This document shows positions 63,009 to 64,000 of a stretch of DNA of 64,000 nt, one piece after another. The translations under genes and the position numbers were made by a program. The stretch is from Asanoa ferruginea (lineage in GTDB: Bacteria; Actinomycetota; Actinomycetes; Mycobacteriales; Micromonosporaceae), in NCBI RefSeq assembly GCF_003387075.1, contig NZ_QUMQ01000001.1, positions 6,510,001-6,574,000 of the forward strand, in the 5' to 3' direction. The notes under the pieces were generated by a model. The model did not search any database. It was not told where the DNA came from and saw nothing but the letters and a program-made list of their open reading frames with translations. Within the stretch, counting starts at the first letter, position 1; each line of letters begins with the position of its first letter.

Positions 63009-63034
63009 GTAACGCCTCCCGGGTCAGGGGTGAG

Positions 63035-63066
63035 CGGACCGCCCGGCGCACGCGCCGGGCGGTCCG
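63035..63066 (-). terminator. Intercistronic hairpin between binding protein and permease
   Basis: CGGACCGCCCGGCG (63035-63048) and CGCCGGGCGGTCCG (63053-63066) form a perfect 14-bp stem with loop CACG between the solute-binding-protein stop and the permease start. Such hairpins often let the binding protein be made in excess by partial termination or by protecting the upstream mRNA. Confidence 0.8.
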
Positions 63067-63071
63067 GACGA

Positions 63072-64000
63072 TCACTTCTGGTAGAGCTTGTCGAGCGTCT
63101 TGCAGAACTCGGCGCCGGTCTGGCCCTTCTTGCCGAGGAACTCGCTGCCGGCCGGCGTGTAGTCGGTGCCGGACGGGATGTAGTTGTCCGGCAGCAGCAG
63201 ATAGTCGACCTTCGGGCTGACCTCGTTGCCCTTGACCACCAGCGGCTGCGTCGAGGTGACGCTGCCGAGGATGTCGTTCTTCACGCTCATGATCTGCGAG
63301 CCCTCGGACACCCAACCCTGCAGCGTCGGCTGGTCGTACATGAACTTGATGAACTTCTCCACCGAGGCGATCTTCTTCTCGCCGTTGGGGGAGAGGAAGA
63401 AGCCGTTGGAGTGGCCCTGGAACGCGGTCGGCTTGGTGTAGGCACCGCCCGGCGAAACCGGGAAACCGGCGAGTTCGGTCGCCGACGCGATGGCCGGCGG
63501 TGCCTCGGTGTAGCTCCACGAGCCGGACGGCATCATGGCCGCCTTGCCGGAGAAGTAGGCCGAGGTCATCTGGTCGGCGGTGTAACCCTGCACGTTGTCG
63601 ACGAAGACGCCCGAGTCACGCAGCTTGCCGAGCAGGTCGAGCCCCTGGACAGCGCCGGGGCTGGCGCAGTAGCCGCCCTTGCTGAAGATCTGCTGTGCCT
63701 CGTCCGGCTTCACGAACTGCTGGACCATCCAGGTGATGAAGTTCTGCACGGGCCACTCGGCGCCGCCGAGCACCATCGGCGGGATCTTGGCCGCGCGCAG
63801 CTTGGTGGCCGCCGCGATCAGGTCGTCGACGGTCGCCGGCACCTGGGTCACCCCGGCCTGCTTGAGCAGGTCCATGTTGTACCAGATCGGCCAGTTGAAG
63901 CCGGTGTAAGGGAAGCCGGCGACGCCTTGGTCCTGAGTCCAGTACTTCAGTGCCTCCGGGACGACCTTGTCGGTCACGCCCCATTCGTCCATGTATTTCT
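63072..64000 (-). CDS. Sugar-binding protein of CUT1 ABC transporter (5' end outside window)
   Basis: The C-terminal 309 residues of an extracellular family-1 binding protein: GFPYTGFNWPIWYNMDLLKQ, FSGKAAMMPSGSWSYTEAP and VEKFIKFMYDQPTLQGW. The frame is open through base 64000, so the signal peptide and N-terminal lobe are outside. The domain is intact at this end. It should capture the oligosaccharide released by the GH16 enzyme or related wall glycans, the import step of the locus. Confidence 0.9.
   Translation of the reverse strand, partial: KYMDEWGVTDKVVPEALKYWTQDQGVAGFPYTGFNWPIWYNMDLLKQAGVTQVPATVDDLIAAATKLRAAKIPPMVLGGAEWPVQNFITWMVQQFVKPDEAQQIFSKGGYCASPGAVQGLDLLGKLRDSGVFVDNVQGYTADQMTSAYFSGKAAMMPSGSWSYTEAPPAIASATELAGFPVSPGGAYTKPTAFQGHSNGFFLSPNGEKKIASVEKFIKFMYDQPTLQGWVSEGSQIMSVKNDILGSVTSTQPLVVKGNEVSPKVDYLLLPDNYIPSGTDYTPAGSEFLGKKGQTGAEFCKTLDKLYQK

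Overview
The window reads as a chromosome segment of a high-GC actinomycete, most likely in or near the Micromonosporaceae. Support for this: GC-rich third codon positions throughout, frequent GTG starts, a mycothiol-dependent (MDMPI) enzyme, an F420-type (deazaflavin) oxidoreductase, a DtxR/IdeR-type iron box, an adhesin-like DUF4097 protein of the kind common in this family, and several promoters placed so that translation probably starts at the first transcribed base. The family placement is an inference from protein character. No rRNA, tRNA, CRISPR array, insertion sequence or prophage block was seen.

Layout. 0-8.6 kb: MDMPI/TetR pair, secreted beta-propeller phytase, small unknown genes, a saccharopine-dehydrogenase-like reductase divergent from a GlxA-type AraC regulator, GIY-YIG, YcxB-like, DUF4097, DUF402 and methyltransferase genes. 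8.6-13.2 kb: a complete branched-chain amino-acid-type (HAAT) ABC transporter operon livG-livF-binding protein-livH-livM. 13.3-20.3 kb: two-component system, SRPBCC protein, anti-sigma-like ATPase, Ser/Thr kinase with an extracytoplasmic domain, small oxidoreductase, and an MFS exporter divergent from a MerR regulator with a textbook 19-bp-spacer promoter. 20.3-28.6 kb: katG with its own operator-like palindrome and terminator, a metallophosphoesterase, and an FtsX permease/ATPase/PadR operon. 28.6-45.4 kb: many small regulator-enzyme pairs (LysR/LysE, ECF sigma with a membrane Asp-box propeller, TetR/SDR sharing an operator, AraC/VOC/aldo-keto reductase), an intracellular-looking PGRP amidase and a short DUF418 protein. 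45.3-55.2 kb: a large LuxR-NB-ARC regulator containing an in-frame 72-bp tandem repeat, a PQQ-type sugar dehydrogenase, PHP and M20 hydrolases, and an iron box between a DUF2470 gene and a stand-alone rpsD. 55.3-64 kb: a carbohydrate-use locus made of a secreted GH16 glucanase with a ricin-type lectin domain, GH2 beta-mannosidase, SGNH esterase, a D-apionate-lactonase-like protein and a sugar ABC transporter that runs off the right edge. Two perfect LacI-type palindromes lie between the GH16 and GH2 genes.

Five genes are broken as given. Four carry a single-base indel: a small HEAT-like gene near 3,070, DUF4291 near 31,694, the PQQ dehydrogenase near 49,845 and the M20 peptidase near 53,849. 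One, a quinone oxidoreductase, carries an in-frame TAG at 41,873-41,875. All four indels touch short homopolymers, so consensus errors are the first explanation to test; recent gene decay is the alternative.

The most interesting items are the iron box shared by a ribosomal protein gene, the glycan locus with its unusual lactonase-like member, the tandem-repeat insertion in the LuxR regulator, and the ECF sigma/Asp-box propeller pair.
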